Shown here piece by piece: positions 35,910 to 43,048 of a stretch of DNA of 64,000 nt (the first letter of the stretch is position 1; every line of letters begins with the position of its first letter). The stretch is from Algoriphagus algorifonticola (GTDB lineage Bacteria > Bacteroidota > Bacteroidia > Cytophagales > Cyclobacteriaceae), in assembly GCF_007655305.1 (NCBI RefSeq), contig NZ_VLOG01000053.1, positions 1 through 64,000 of the forward strand. The letters run 5' to 3'. Under the pieces are notes generated by a model. It worked only from the letters and a program-made list of their open reading frames with translations, was not told where the DNA came from and searched no databases. The translations under genes and the position numbers were made by a program.

Positions 35910-37166
35910 ATGATAGATTTCAAAATTTCAGCGGTTTTGAATCCGAAAAGTAAAAAGTCACCAGATGGGGAAGCGATTTATTTGTGCATTAATCGAAAAG
36001 GAAGACACTACATTAATCTCAACCTTGAAAAGATTCCAAAAAATGCTTGGTCGGGAAAACCATTAAAATGGGTCAACAGCCAATACCTGTACGCGGATTT
36101 TCATAATCGTGTAATTGCAAGGGAAATTCATCATCTCAAAGAAATCATCCAGGATTATTATAAGCGGAGTGAGGTTCTTACTTCTGATAAACTGAAGAAC
36201 ATATATCTGGTAAAACACCAAGGCAAAAGAATAAAAGGTGTCAATGGGACAGTTGCTCCTGGGGCAAGTGATAAAATTGCTGCCTATATCGATTATTCAC
36301 TCAATTTTGGAGCTTCCTCAAAAAAGGCAGAAGGAACGAGAAAAGTATACGTGACCTTAAAGAATTTGGTCGATAGCTATAAAAGCCAAGCTGTGATGGC
36401 CGATTTAGATGAGGCTTTTGTTTTGGGGTTTATTGATTTCTTGCGGAGTGATTCAACAGATATTAATTCCGACACCACGGTTGCCAAATATGTGGATCGT
36501 CTGAAGGTAATCTATCGGGAGTATTGTGACCAGTATGGGATTCTTTTTAAGAAACGAATTTTTGAAAGACTGGATGTCGAGTCAACCAAACGACCTGATA
36601 AAATCATTTACGTTAATGATAAGCAGTATGAACTGCTGTCTGAAATGAAATTTTCTCCTGAGGAGCGTAGGCTTGAAATCACAAGGGATCTTTTTCTTTT
36701 GCTGTGCAACACAGCATTGTACTATAATGATTTGATCGCAATCCGATCAGAAAATGGGTTTGATTGGAACTTGCTTAAAGAAAACCCTGAACACATGGTG
36801 CTTCAGGGGGAGAGAAAAAAGAACGGGGAAGAATTTTGGATCCCTCTCAATGATACCGCAAAACGTATCGTCAAAAAGTATTTTCAAGAAGGTGGAGATT
36901 ACCTTTTTCCTGCAGGCGTGGCTATTTCAGAGCAAAAGTTTAATCAGAACCTGAAGGTCCTTGCAGAGAAAATAAAATTCCCGGATGTGCTTTCCAATAA
37001 GGTAGGTAGAAAGACCTTTGGAACCTGGACTGACCGACTAGGGATGGATGATAACGATATAAGAATGATATTTGGGCATTCGCCCGGCTCGGTTCTTAAG
37101 AAATATTACACCGAAAGAAGAACCGTGGAAACGTACAATAGAATCCTTTCCTTCATTCAGCGATAA
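35910..37166 (+). CDS. Tyrosine recombinase (integrase), tRNA-proximal
   Basis: A 418-aa site-specific recombinase with a Bacteroidota layout: N-terminal arm-type domain, SAM-like core-binding domain (about 120-220), catalytic domain. The nucleophile is Y399 or Y400 (VLKKYYTE), with H390 (FGHS) and R367. The position that is usually His of the HxxR motif is K364, and the first catalytic Arg seems replaced in NTALYYNDL; losses of that Arg are known in Bacteroidota integrases such as IntDOT. It lies 170 bases from tRNA-fMet, so it most likely brought in the genes that follow. Confidence 0.88.
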   Translation: MIDFKISAVLNPKSKKSPDGEAIYLCINRKGRHYINLNLEKIPKNAWSGKPLKWVNSQYLYADFHNRVIAREIHHLKEIIQDYYKRSEVLTSDKLKNIYLVKHQGKRIKGVNGTVAPGASDKIAAYIDYSLNFGASSKKAEGTRKVYVTLKNLVDSYKSQAVMADLDEAFVLGFIDFLRSDSTDINSDTTVAKYVDRLKVIYREYCDQYGILFKKRIFERLDVESTKRPDKIIYVNDKQYELLSEMKFSPEERRLEITRDLFLLLCNTALYYNDLIAIRSENGFDWNLLKENPEHMVLQGERKKNGEEFWIPLNDTAKRIVKKYFQEGGDYLFPAGVAISEQKFNQNLKVLAEKIKFPDVLSNKVGRKTFGTWTDRLGMDDNDIRMIFGHSPGSVLKKYYTERRTVETYNRILSFIQR

Positions 37167-37168
37167 GT

Positions 37169-37864
37169 ATGCAAAAGAAAACAAAACTGGCAATCAAACA
37201 TTACCACGGCAAGGAATTGGAGAAGATTGGAAAATCTGCTGCTAGCTTTCCTTTATATGTCATGGTAAGGTACAAGAATGCGAAAACCAAATTTGCATCG
37301 AGGCTGGGAATACGATTTGTCAATGAAAATGGTGGTGATTCCTCGATCCTAAGCAATTTCAATAGAGATGTGATCAGTCTGATTGAAGAGGAAGTTAAGC
37401 ATATTGAGCTGCTTAGAGACTATTTTGAAGATGTCTTGGGTGTTGAGTTTACACCTTCTATGGTGGTAAATGAGGTCTTCGAGAATACTGCCTTAGAGAG
37501 AGTCATTGATTATTTTGATCAAGTTTTTGAGGAAAAGGAATTGATAGAGATTCTTGCAGAAATTGATCAAGACTTGATTGATTTGTTAGATGCTGCCGGT
37601 CCTACCCGATTTTTGTCTGGTTTAAAGCATCTTGATCTAGCTCTTTTTCAGCAATGCATGGAGATTGAAGAAGTCAGACGGGTATTCGATTTTTTCAGGA
37701 TTTATAAATCATTGAATTGGCCGGAGGTAAATAGGCTTCAATTTAGGATGGCGATAATTGATGGGGATCAGAATATCGCAGGTTTGAAAAAATGGATGGA
37801 TGATCGATTCGATTCCGAAATGAGTCATTATTATAGACTCAATCCAATTGATTTGAATCAATAA
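37169..37864 (+). CDS. Unknown element protein with integrase-arm-like N-terminus
   Basis: A 231-aa soluble protein, 2 bases after the integrase stop. The opening part (PLYVMVRYKNAKTKFASRLGIRF, about 27-49) resembles the arm-type DNA-binding domain of Bacteroidota integrases, but no core-binding or catalytic region follows; the rest is acidic and helical. Possible roles are excisionase-like directionality factor or integrase regulator. I do not recognise a family. Confidence 0.6.
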   Translation: MQKKTKLAIKHYHGKELEKIGKSAASFPLYVMVRYKNAKTKFASRLGIRFVNENGGDSSILSNFNRDVISLIEEEVKHIELLRDYFEDVLGVEFTPSMVVNEVFENTALERVIDYFDQVFEEKELIEILAEIDQDLIDLLDAAGPTRFLSGLKHLDLALFQQCMEIEEVRRVFDFFRIYKSLNWPEVNRLQFRMAIIDGDQNIAGLKKWMDDRFDSEMSHYYRLNPIDLNQ

Positions 37865-37870
37865 AAAAAA

Positions 37871-37900
37871 ATCGGTCACCAGTGACCGATTTATATTTTT
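37871..37900. terminator. Bidirectional-looking terminator
   Basis: ATCGGTCAC (37871-37879) and GTGACCGAT (37882-37890), then a TTATATTTTT stretch; an A run precedes it, so it could also act on the minus strand. Confidence 0.85.
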
Positions 37901-37904
37901 TCTA

Positions 37905-37912
37905 TATATTTG
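37905..37912 (+). promoter_or_regulatory. -7 element for the small DNA-binding gene
   Basis: TATATTTG fits TAnnTTTG, 22 bases before the ATG at 37935. Confidence 0.5.
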
Positions 37913-37934
37913 AGTAAATCAAACTCAAATCAAT

Positions 37935-38237
37935 ATGAATCAAGACACTTTTATTCCGTTTGCGGCTGTTAGCCAAAAATGGCTGGAAGAGAAATTCAAG
38001 AATCTAGAGGAGAAAATCTCAAGCATTCATCCAGCCAGTAAATCCGTCAAAGATGAATGGTTGTCCCTTCAAGAATTCATGGAGGCAACGGGAGTAAAGT
38101 CCCACTATTCCATTTCAAAAATGGAATCAGTTTCTGAATCTAAAGGACAGGAGTTTCGCTCTATGTACCGTGGCAAGCGACGATTTATTCACCAAAGAGA
38201 AGTGGATAGATTTTTTGCAGGAGAGTTTGAGAACTAA
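37935..38237 (+). CDS. Small helix-turn-helix protein of the element
   Basis: A 100-aa protein: N-terminal coiled segment (KWLEEKFKNLEEKI) and a C-terminal excisionase-like helix-turn-helix region (WLSLQEFMEATGVKSHYSISKMES, then GKRRFIHQREVDRFF). Such proteins precede replication genes in many Bacteroidota mobile elements. It is followed by a terminator whose left arm overlaps its stop codon region. Confidence 0.7.
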   Translation: MNQDTFIPFAAVSQKWLEEKFKNLEEKISSIHPASKSVKDEWLSLQEFMEATGVKSHYSISKMESVSESKGQEFRSMYRGKRRFIHQREVDRFFAGEFEN

Positions 38238-38270
38238 AAAAGGAAAGGATGTTCGTCCTTTCCTTTTGTT
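38238..38270 (+). terminator. Rho-independent terminator
   Basis: AAAAGGAAAGGA (38238-38249), loop TGTTCG, TCCTTTCCTTTT (38256-38267). Confidence 0.8.
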
Positions 38271-38274
38271 GAAA

Positions 38275-38451
38275 ATGCTCAAATGGCAGTTCCTTAGATT
38301 GCTTTTAACCCTCAGAAAATTAAAAACATGCACTAAGATGGCCAATCTTTTGATCATTGTCAACCTAGGTCAGGCAGCTCTTTCGACTTTTTTAGTCCTT
38401 ACAAATCTCTTCGCCACTTACTGGCTGTTGGCTGATTTTCTTTCAGTCTAA
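38275..38451 (+). CDS. Possible 58-aa membrane protein
   Basis: A reading frame from ATG at 38275: a basic start (MLKWQFLRLLLTLRKLK) and a long hydrophobic C-terminus (NLLIIVNLGQ...FATYWLLADFL) that could form one or two membrane helices. Size and isolation leave it uncertain; a chance ORF is possible. Confidence 0.35.
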   Translation: MLKWQFLRLLLTLRKLKTCTKMANLLIIVNLGQAALSTFLVLTNLFATYWLLADFLSV

Positions 38452-38524
38452 TCCTTAAAGTTTTCCTAAAAATGAAATGTAGCATTTACTCCAAAATGCT
38501 AGACCTAATCTTATTGTTAAAATC

Positions 38525-39547
38525 ATGATCCCATCAATTGAAAATACAAACTCAAACAATCACTATTCCGGTGACTTTCTAATCATCAAATCCGCCAATG
38601 AATGGATGGATGAAGCCAAGACCAAACCTATTCCAAAAAAGATCTTTGGTCCGTTTTGGTATGAGGAAGAGCTTTGTATACTCTTCGCTGATACCAATCA
38701 AGGTAAGTCTTTGCTTGCCGTACAAATAATCGATAGTGTATCCAAAGGAGTGCCAACCCTGGGATTGGAGATGGAGCTTAAAGCGTCTAAAGTCATCTAC
38801 TTTGACCTGGAACTGACTGCCAAGCAATTTGAAATGAGATATGCTCAATACGATAAGGAAAGGGATATCCTTTTTGATCATTTCGAATTCAGTGACCTTT
38901 TTCTGAGAGCAGAAATCAATCCATATGGATTTGATGAGGCTTTTGAAGAGTATGAAAGCTTTCTTTTTAAAGAGATCGAGGTTCAGGCCTCCAAGTCCGG
39001 TGCAAAAATCCTCGTCATCGATAATCTGTCTTGTGTGATTTCAGATAATGAGAAGGCAAGGAATACCACTCCTTTTTTAATCAGGCTAAACAATCTGAAG
39101 AAGATTCACGGGTGGTCGATTTTGCTCATTGCCCATACTCCAAAAAGGAACCTGTTTGCTCCGATCAGTAGAAACGATATCCAAGGTAGTAAGAGCTTTA
39201 TCAACCTGATTGATTCTTGTTTCGCTGTAGGTGAAAGTCAAAAAGACCCCTCCATTAAATACCTGAAGCAGATAAAAGTCAGGTATGGTGCTTTTAAATA
39301 TCCCTCGGAAAATGTCCTGGTCTGTAAAATCGGTAAAGACTCCAATTTCAGTTCGTTTCGCTTCCTCCAGTTTGGGAAAGAGTCAGATCATTTAAAGCAG
39401 TTGAATCCGGTCGATAAATCTCAACTGAAGACCAAAGCCTTGGAACTCAAAAATGAAGGCCATACCAATGTGAAGATAGCTCAGGAACTCGGAGTGTCAG
39501 AGGGAGCTGTAAGGAAATGGCTCAAGCAACTTGAGTTAGACGAGTAG
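38525..39547 (+). CDS. RecA/AAA-type ATPase of mobile element (RepA-helicase-like)
   Basis: A 340-aa ATPase of the AAA_25/RepA type. Walker A reads FADTNQGKS (about residues 55-63), Walker B ILVIDNLS (near 160), and a sensor-like segment IAHTPKR follows. The C-terminus (about 305-338) is a helix-turn-helix: NVKIAQELGVSEGAVRKWL. Proteins like this act as replicative helicases or initiators of plasmids and integrative elements; together with the primase gene downstream it forms a likely replication unit. Confidence 0.78.
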   Translation: MIPSIENTNSNNHYSGDFLIIKSANEWMDEAKTKPIPKKIFGPFWYEEELCILFADTNQGKSLLAVQIIDSVSKGVPTLGLEMELKASKVIYFDLELTAKQFEMRYAQYDKERDILFDHFEFSDLFLRAEINPYGFDEAFEEYESFLFKEIEVQASKSGAKILVIDNLSCVISDNEKARNTTPFLIRLNNLKKIHGWSILLIAHTPKRNLFAPISRNDIQGSKSFINLIDSCFAVGESQKDPSIKYLKQIKVRYGAFKYPSENVLVCKIGKDSNFSSFRFLQFGKESDHLKQLNPVDKSQLKTKALELKNEGHTNVKIAQELGVSEGAVRKWLKQLELDE

Positions 39548-39561
39548 CACCGATCGTAAAA

Positions 39562-39606
39562 ATCGAACTGTACGAGGGGTACGAGGTGTGCGAATCGTAC
39601 GAATTC
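39562..39606. repeat. 9-bp iterons in a candidate replication origin
   Basis: TACGAGGGG (39571), TACGAGGTG (39580), TGCGAATCG (39589), TACGAATTC (39598): four units in strict 9-base period, with a weaker unit ATCGAACTG at 39562. An AT-rich stretch follows at about 39690-39740. The position between helicase-like and primase genes suits an origin; not tested. Confidence 0.65.
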
Positions 39607-39739
39607 CTCTTACCACTACCCCTCTTTTTCTTTTTGCAGGTAATCTGACAATTCACGACAAAAGGAAAGATAAGGCCTCTTTAAGTCAATAAGATGCATT
39701 ATTTATGTATAGATGTATTTATATAAAAATGTAAATATT

Positions 39740-40765
39740 ATGAACTACTCTGAAGTAAAACAAGCAGCTGCCAAGATCAAAATGGAATTTCCTGTGCTTG
39801 ATTATTTCCATAGCCTGGTAAGATCTGGGCTTCTGAAATACGAAGGAATCCACGGCAAAGAATCTTTTTTCGGCTTTTTGGATCAGCGAACTGGCTCTAT
39901 AGCCGTGGATGACAAAGCAAATGTGTGGTATGATCATGCTGCAGGAAAGGGCGGAGACGTAATCGCAGCAGTGCAGGAATTTGAAAACAAAACCTTCTTC
40001 GAGTCAGTGGAAAGCCTCTCCGGTACTGTTCCGGTTAGAGAATTTCTTCCCAGACAAAAACCAGAGATCGGTCCAAAGATAGTGGTGGAGAAAGTTTCCG
40101 AGATCAGCCACGATGCACTTATCCAATACATTCGAGGCAGGGGGATTGATCTTCAGGATATTGCTCCTTTTGGTAAAGAGGTTCATTGGCAGAACAAGGG
40201 CAAGCGATATTTCGCAGTTGGTTTTCCGAATAAATCGGGCGGTTGGGTACTCCGATCCTCTATTTTCAAGGGTAATATTTTGGGAGGCGGAATTTCGATT
40301 CAAGTCCTTGGGGCCGTTAAATCCATCAAAGTTTTTGAAGGCTGGTTTGACTTTCTGAGTTATCTGAAGCTTTCCGGAGAGACTGATTTCAAAGCCATCA
40401 TTTTAAACAGTACGGCCAATCTAAGTATGCGGCTAATGCTTGATATTTTAAAGGAAAGGCAGAAAGTAGAGCTCTACTTGGATAACGACGCTACTGGGGA
40501 AGCTTACACCAACGGATTTATTAAGATTGCTCAGTTGTACCAATACTCCCTCCAAAATGGATTGGGTACCGACTGGGATTTGAAGTCTTTGAGAGGATAT
40601 CGGAACAAAATTTGTAAACTGTTTACCGACTTGAAGATCATTTCCTCAGAGGCGAAGAAAATTTGGAAGATCCAAACAAGTGTTTCCGATCAAAGAATCC
40701 ATTATAGCGATTTTGAGGATGTTAATGAATTTCTGGTAGCAAGTATTAAAAACGGCTTTACTTGA
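39740..40765 (+). CDS. Toprim-domain DNA primase of mobile element
   Basis: A 341-aa protein. The N-terminal part (about 30-100) resembles a CHC2-like domain (VWYDHAAGKGGDVIAAVQEF) but lacks the cysteines. The Toprim part has IKVFEGWFDFLS (catalytic Glu near 205) and LYLDNDATGEAY (DxD motif near 250). The ATG at 39740 is preferred to one at 39713, which sits in AT-rich DNA and adds nine unconserved residues. It is likely to prime replication of the element. Confidence 0.8.
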   Translation: MNYSEVKQAAAKIKMEFPVLDYFHSLVRSGLLKYEGIHGKESFFGFLDQRTGSIAVDDKANVWYDHAAGKGGDVIAAVQEFENKTFFESVESLSGTVPVREFLPRQKPEIGPKIVVEKVSEISHDALIQYIRGRGIDLQDIAPFGKEVHWQNKGKRYFAVGFPNKSGGWVLRSSIFKGNILGGGISIQVLGAVKSIKVFEGWFDFLSYLKLSGETDFKAIILNSTANLSMRLMLDILKERQKVELYLDNDATGEAYTNGFIKIAQLYQYSLQNGLGTDWDLKSLRGYRNKICKLFTDLKIISSEAKKIWKIQTSVSDQRIHYSDFEDVNEFLVASIKNGFT

Positions 40766-40835
40766 TTTTAGCGTTTTAAGTTGAATATTTTAGTATTGAA
40801 GACAAAACGCACTTTCTGATTTAAACTTAACAGAT

Positions 40836-40870
40836 TGAGCCTGCTGGCGGAACTTGGCGGGCTCATTTTT
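40836..40870 (+). terminator. Rho-independent terminator after the primase gene
   Basis: TGAGCC (40836-40841) pairs with GGCTCA (40859-40864) with an inner GGC/GCC extension, followed by TTTTTT. Confidence 0.75.
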
Positions 40871-40933
40871 TAAGACTAAACCCAGATTTTTAGACGAAAA
40901 TGTTCATTTAATAAACATAAAAATTTTAAAAAA

Positions 40934-41449
40934 ATGACATTTATAGTCCTGCCCTTGCTTTGGAATGTTATTCAGGTAGCTTTGGATTCTGGGATTGGGA
41001 GCTATTACTATGATTATTCACAAAACAATGTATTTGATCTTTACCGGGCTGAGGCTGACCTCGCTCTGGAGATTCCGTATTTCTCTGCAGGGATCAGTGC
41101 CGGTTTTCCCTCTCCGGCCAGGGATTTTGAGGAACTGAAGATTGATCTCAACAAGCACCTGATCCGAAATCCCTCAGCTACTTTTTTCGGAAAGGTCAAA
41201 GGACAGTCCCTCAAGAACGCCGGTATCGAAGACGGAGATCTGATGATCATCGACCGGAGTGTCTCTCCGAAGAACAACAAGAATGTCGTGGTCTTTTTGG
41301 ATGGTGAGTTTACCGGCAAGCGGATCGAAAAGAGAGGGACAGAGCTGTGGCTCATTCCGGAGAATGATGCCTACTCGCTCATTCGGGTAGGAGCCCACAA
41401 CCAGTTTGAAATCTGGGGTGTAGCATCCTATGTCATAAAGTCCTTTTGA
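40934..41449 (+). CDS. umuD: UmuD-like self-cleaving SOS mutagenesis protein
   Basis: A 171-aa S24-family protein. The cleavage site is AGFPSPA (A56-G57), with catalytic S92 (GQSLKNAGI) and K129 (FTGKR), each offset by exactly 32 from E. coli UmuD (S60 and K97). The N-terminus is therefore about 32 residues longer than usual. UmuD after cleavage would pair with UmuC in DNA polymerase V, but the next gene is broken. GC content is higher than in the preceding element genes. Confidence 0.85.
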   Translation: MTFIVLPLLWNVIQVALDSGIGSYYYDYSQNNVFDLYRAEADLALEIPYFSAGISAGFPSPARDFEELKIDLNKHLIRNPSATFFGKVKGQSLKNAGIEDGDLMIIDRSVSPKNNKNVVVFLDGEFTGKRIEKRGTELWLIPENDAYSLIRVGAHNQFEIWGVASYVIKSF

Positions 41450-41555
41450 TGTACGCCCTGTGGTCGATTGGAACAACTTTTACGCCTCCTGCGAGCGGGT
41501 CTATCGGCCCGATCTCGTCGGCAAGCCGGTAGTTGTCCTGAGCAACAATGACGGA
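41449..41555 (+). pseudogene. umuC: umuC remnant (frameshifted, truncated)
   Basis: The ATG overlaps the umuD stop (TGATG). After M-Y-A-L, two extra bases shift the frame; from 41463 another frame reads VDWNNFYASCERVYRPDL and KPVVVLSNNDG, the unmistakable start of UmuC, a Y-family polymerase. Homology ends at about 41555, where a stop follows shortly. About 35 codons remain of roughly 420. Confidence 0.85.
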
Positions 41556-41572
41556 ACCCGTTTATCTACCCG

Positions 41573-41680
41573 ATGATCCCTGCATTCCGGTTTCTTCTGA
41601 TTTCCATTCTTTTCGTAGCTTCCGTCTCTGCTTCGGAACAGGCGGATAGTAAGGTATTTGTTATCAAGTCCGGCGCATAA
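41573..41680 (+). other. Short signal-peptide-like ORF, probably a gene fragment
   Basis: ATG at 41573 opens 35 codons: MIPAFRFLLISILFVASV then SASEQADSKVFVIKSGA. It looks like an intact signal peptide with cleavage after SAS followed by only a dozen residues, so it may be a truncated 5' end. GC is high. It may also be chance. Confidence 0.3.
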
Positions 41681-41743
41681 CACCACCGGGCTACGCAGAC
41701 CGGAAGGGCGGCGACGGTAACTTAGGCAAAGGATAGGGGCTTA

Positions 41744-42517
41744 CTACTGGGCTAAAAATCCTCCATCCACAGCAACAACCTGACCTGTTATATAGTTGGA
41801 GCCATCACTGCATAGCCACAGGACTGCGTTAGCAATATCCTCGGCGATACCAAGTTTTCCCATGGGTACGGCCTTGACCATTTCTCCCAACATGTCACGA
41901 TGGCCACCGGTGACTACATCCGCCATTGGCGTGTCAATCATTCCGGGAGAGACCGCATTCACCCGTATTCCCTGACTGGCATAATCCAATGCGGCACTTT
42001 GGGTAAGTCCCACTATACCATGCTTGGTTGCGCTATAGGGAGCTCTGCCCTGAGCACCAACCATACCGCCAATTGATGAACAATTCACGATGGTTCCTGA
42101 TCCTTGTTTTATCATCCAGCGCAGCTCATGCTGCATACAATACCAAACACCGTTTAGGTTGATGGAAACAATACGATTGTAGTCAGCCATGGAAACGTCT
42201 GCGCTGGGAATACCTACGGTGTTGATCCCGGCGTTATTATAGGCAGCATCCAGTCTGCCAAAGGTTGTTACTGTTTCATCAATCAGTGCTTTCACTTGTA
42301 TCTCATCCGATACATCGCATTGAACGGTGAGTACTTTCGCACCGATTTTGGCAATTTCCTCTTTCGCAAGTTGCAAGCCTTTTGTACTGACATCAGCGAG
42401 GACTACGGAGGCGCCAGCACGGGCAAATGCTTTTGCAGTAGCAAGCCCCATTCCCTGTGCTGCTCCTGTTACCAAAGCAACTGCACCTTCAAAATTATAG
42501 TTGACTTGTCTTTTCAT
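41744..42517 (-). CDS. SDR-family oxidoreductase
   Basis: A 257-aa classical short-chain dehydrogenase: TGAAQGMG cofactor motif (about 18-25), NNAG (near 92), catalytic Ser in NCSSIGG, and YSATK active-site motif (near 161). The aspartate after strand 2 (LADVS) suggests NAD(H) preference. The substrate is unknown. Composition is more GC-rich than flanking core genes, so it may be acquired. It lies downstream of a truncated SMP-30-like gene on the same strand. Confidence 0.9.
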   Translation of the reverse strand: MKRQVNYNFEGAVALVTGAAQGMGLATAKAFARAGASVVLADVSTKGLQLAKEEIAKIGAKVLTVQCDVSDEIQVKALIDETVTTFGRLDAAYNNAGINTVGIPSADVSMADYNRIVSINLNGVWYCMQHELRWMIKQGSGTIVNCSSIGGMVGAQGRAPYSATKHGIVGLTQSAALDYASQGIRVNAVSPGMIDTPMADVVTGGHRDMLGEMVKAVPMGKLGIAEDIANAVLWLCSDGSNYITGQVVAVDGGFLAQ

Positions 42518-42543
42518 TGATAGATTTTTCCGAGTATTTAAAA

Positions 42544-42770
42544 TTACCTAAGCTTATATGCGACCACTGATTTTCCAAAAAGGGTCGGGACATATACTAT
42601 TCGCTGGATGGGATCGTATCCAATGTCAGCCGAACTTTTCTTTTGTTCACGGGTGTCAATCAGCATTTGCATATTCCCCGCTTTATCCAAATAATAAATC
42701 AGGCCTATCCAACACGAAACAACATAATCACCGTTGCCTATGGGTTCGATTCCATCTCCCCCGACAACAA
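42544..42770 (-). pseudogene. C-terminal remnant of an SMP-30/gluconolactonase-like gene
   Basis: On the minus strand one frame reads GGDGIEPIGNGDYVVS, then IGLIYYLDKAGNMQMLIDTR and YVPTLFGKSVVAYKLR before a TAA at 42544-42546. This matches the C-terminal beta-propeller blades of SMP-30/gluconolactonase-like proteins. Upstream (plus-strand right) two stops follow immediately near 42775, and no Met or signal peptide is present. About 75 codons remain; the 5' part was lost, probably when the recombinase element to the right arrived. Confidence 0.7.
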
Positions 42771-42788
42771 AGGTTCATCAGAACCCAA

Positions 42789-42826
42789 AAGCCTGCAAAT
42801 CTTACGATTTGCGGGCTTTTTTATTT
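42789..42826 (+). terminator. Terminator-like hairpin at the element junction
   Basis: AAAGCCTGCAAAT and ATTTGCGGGCTTT arms (42789-42819) with one mismatch and a T run after. No plus-strand gene precedes it, so it may mark the end of something lost or an element end. Confidence 0.6.
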
Positions 42827-43048
42827 TTTATGTATCAGTTCGATTTAGACAATTTCAGCAAAAATGAGACCTATCCGGTGAACCAAATGAATAGTTTATT
42901 TTAGTTCACTAGATTGATGCAAATAGCTGTAAAACAGATAGTTGCATTGAGTATTTTGAACTGCTTTAGGTCTGTTTGAGTGACCTTGTGGAAGCAGTTC
43001 ACCACGAGAGGAATCATTTTAACACAAACACTCAAAAGCTGAATTGTC
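42827..43048. repeat. Gene-free region with inverted repeats before a recombinase
   Basis: TGAACTGCTT (42957-42966) and AAGCAGTTCA (42992-43001) form a 10-bp inverted repeat; GGTGAAC (42877) and GTTCAC (42904) are a further related pair. These may be recombinase or regulator sites. No ORF is supported. Confidence 0.5.

Noticed and set aside
38170..38451. 93-aa ORF starting at 38170
   Set aside because: It overlaps the DNA-binding gene and runs through a terminator; only the 3' part from 38275 could be a separate gene.
40934..41449. LexA repressor
   Set aside because: There is no N-terminal helix-turn-helix; the AGFPSPA site and adjacent umuC remnant identify UmuD.
42735..42775. tRNA or tmRNA 3'-end-like sequence (GGTTCGATTCC) that could be an attachment site next to the second recombinase
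   Set aside because: The minus-strand frame through these bases encodes the conserved GDGIEPIGNGDY part of the SMP-30-like remnant, which explains the sequence; the T-arm pairing is also imperfect.
42643..42867. Plus-strand ORFs of 74-96 aa between the SDR gene and the second recombinase
   Set aside because: They lie opposite the SMP-30-like remnant and across a terminator; residues are unlike real proteins.
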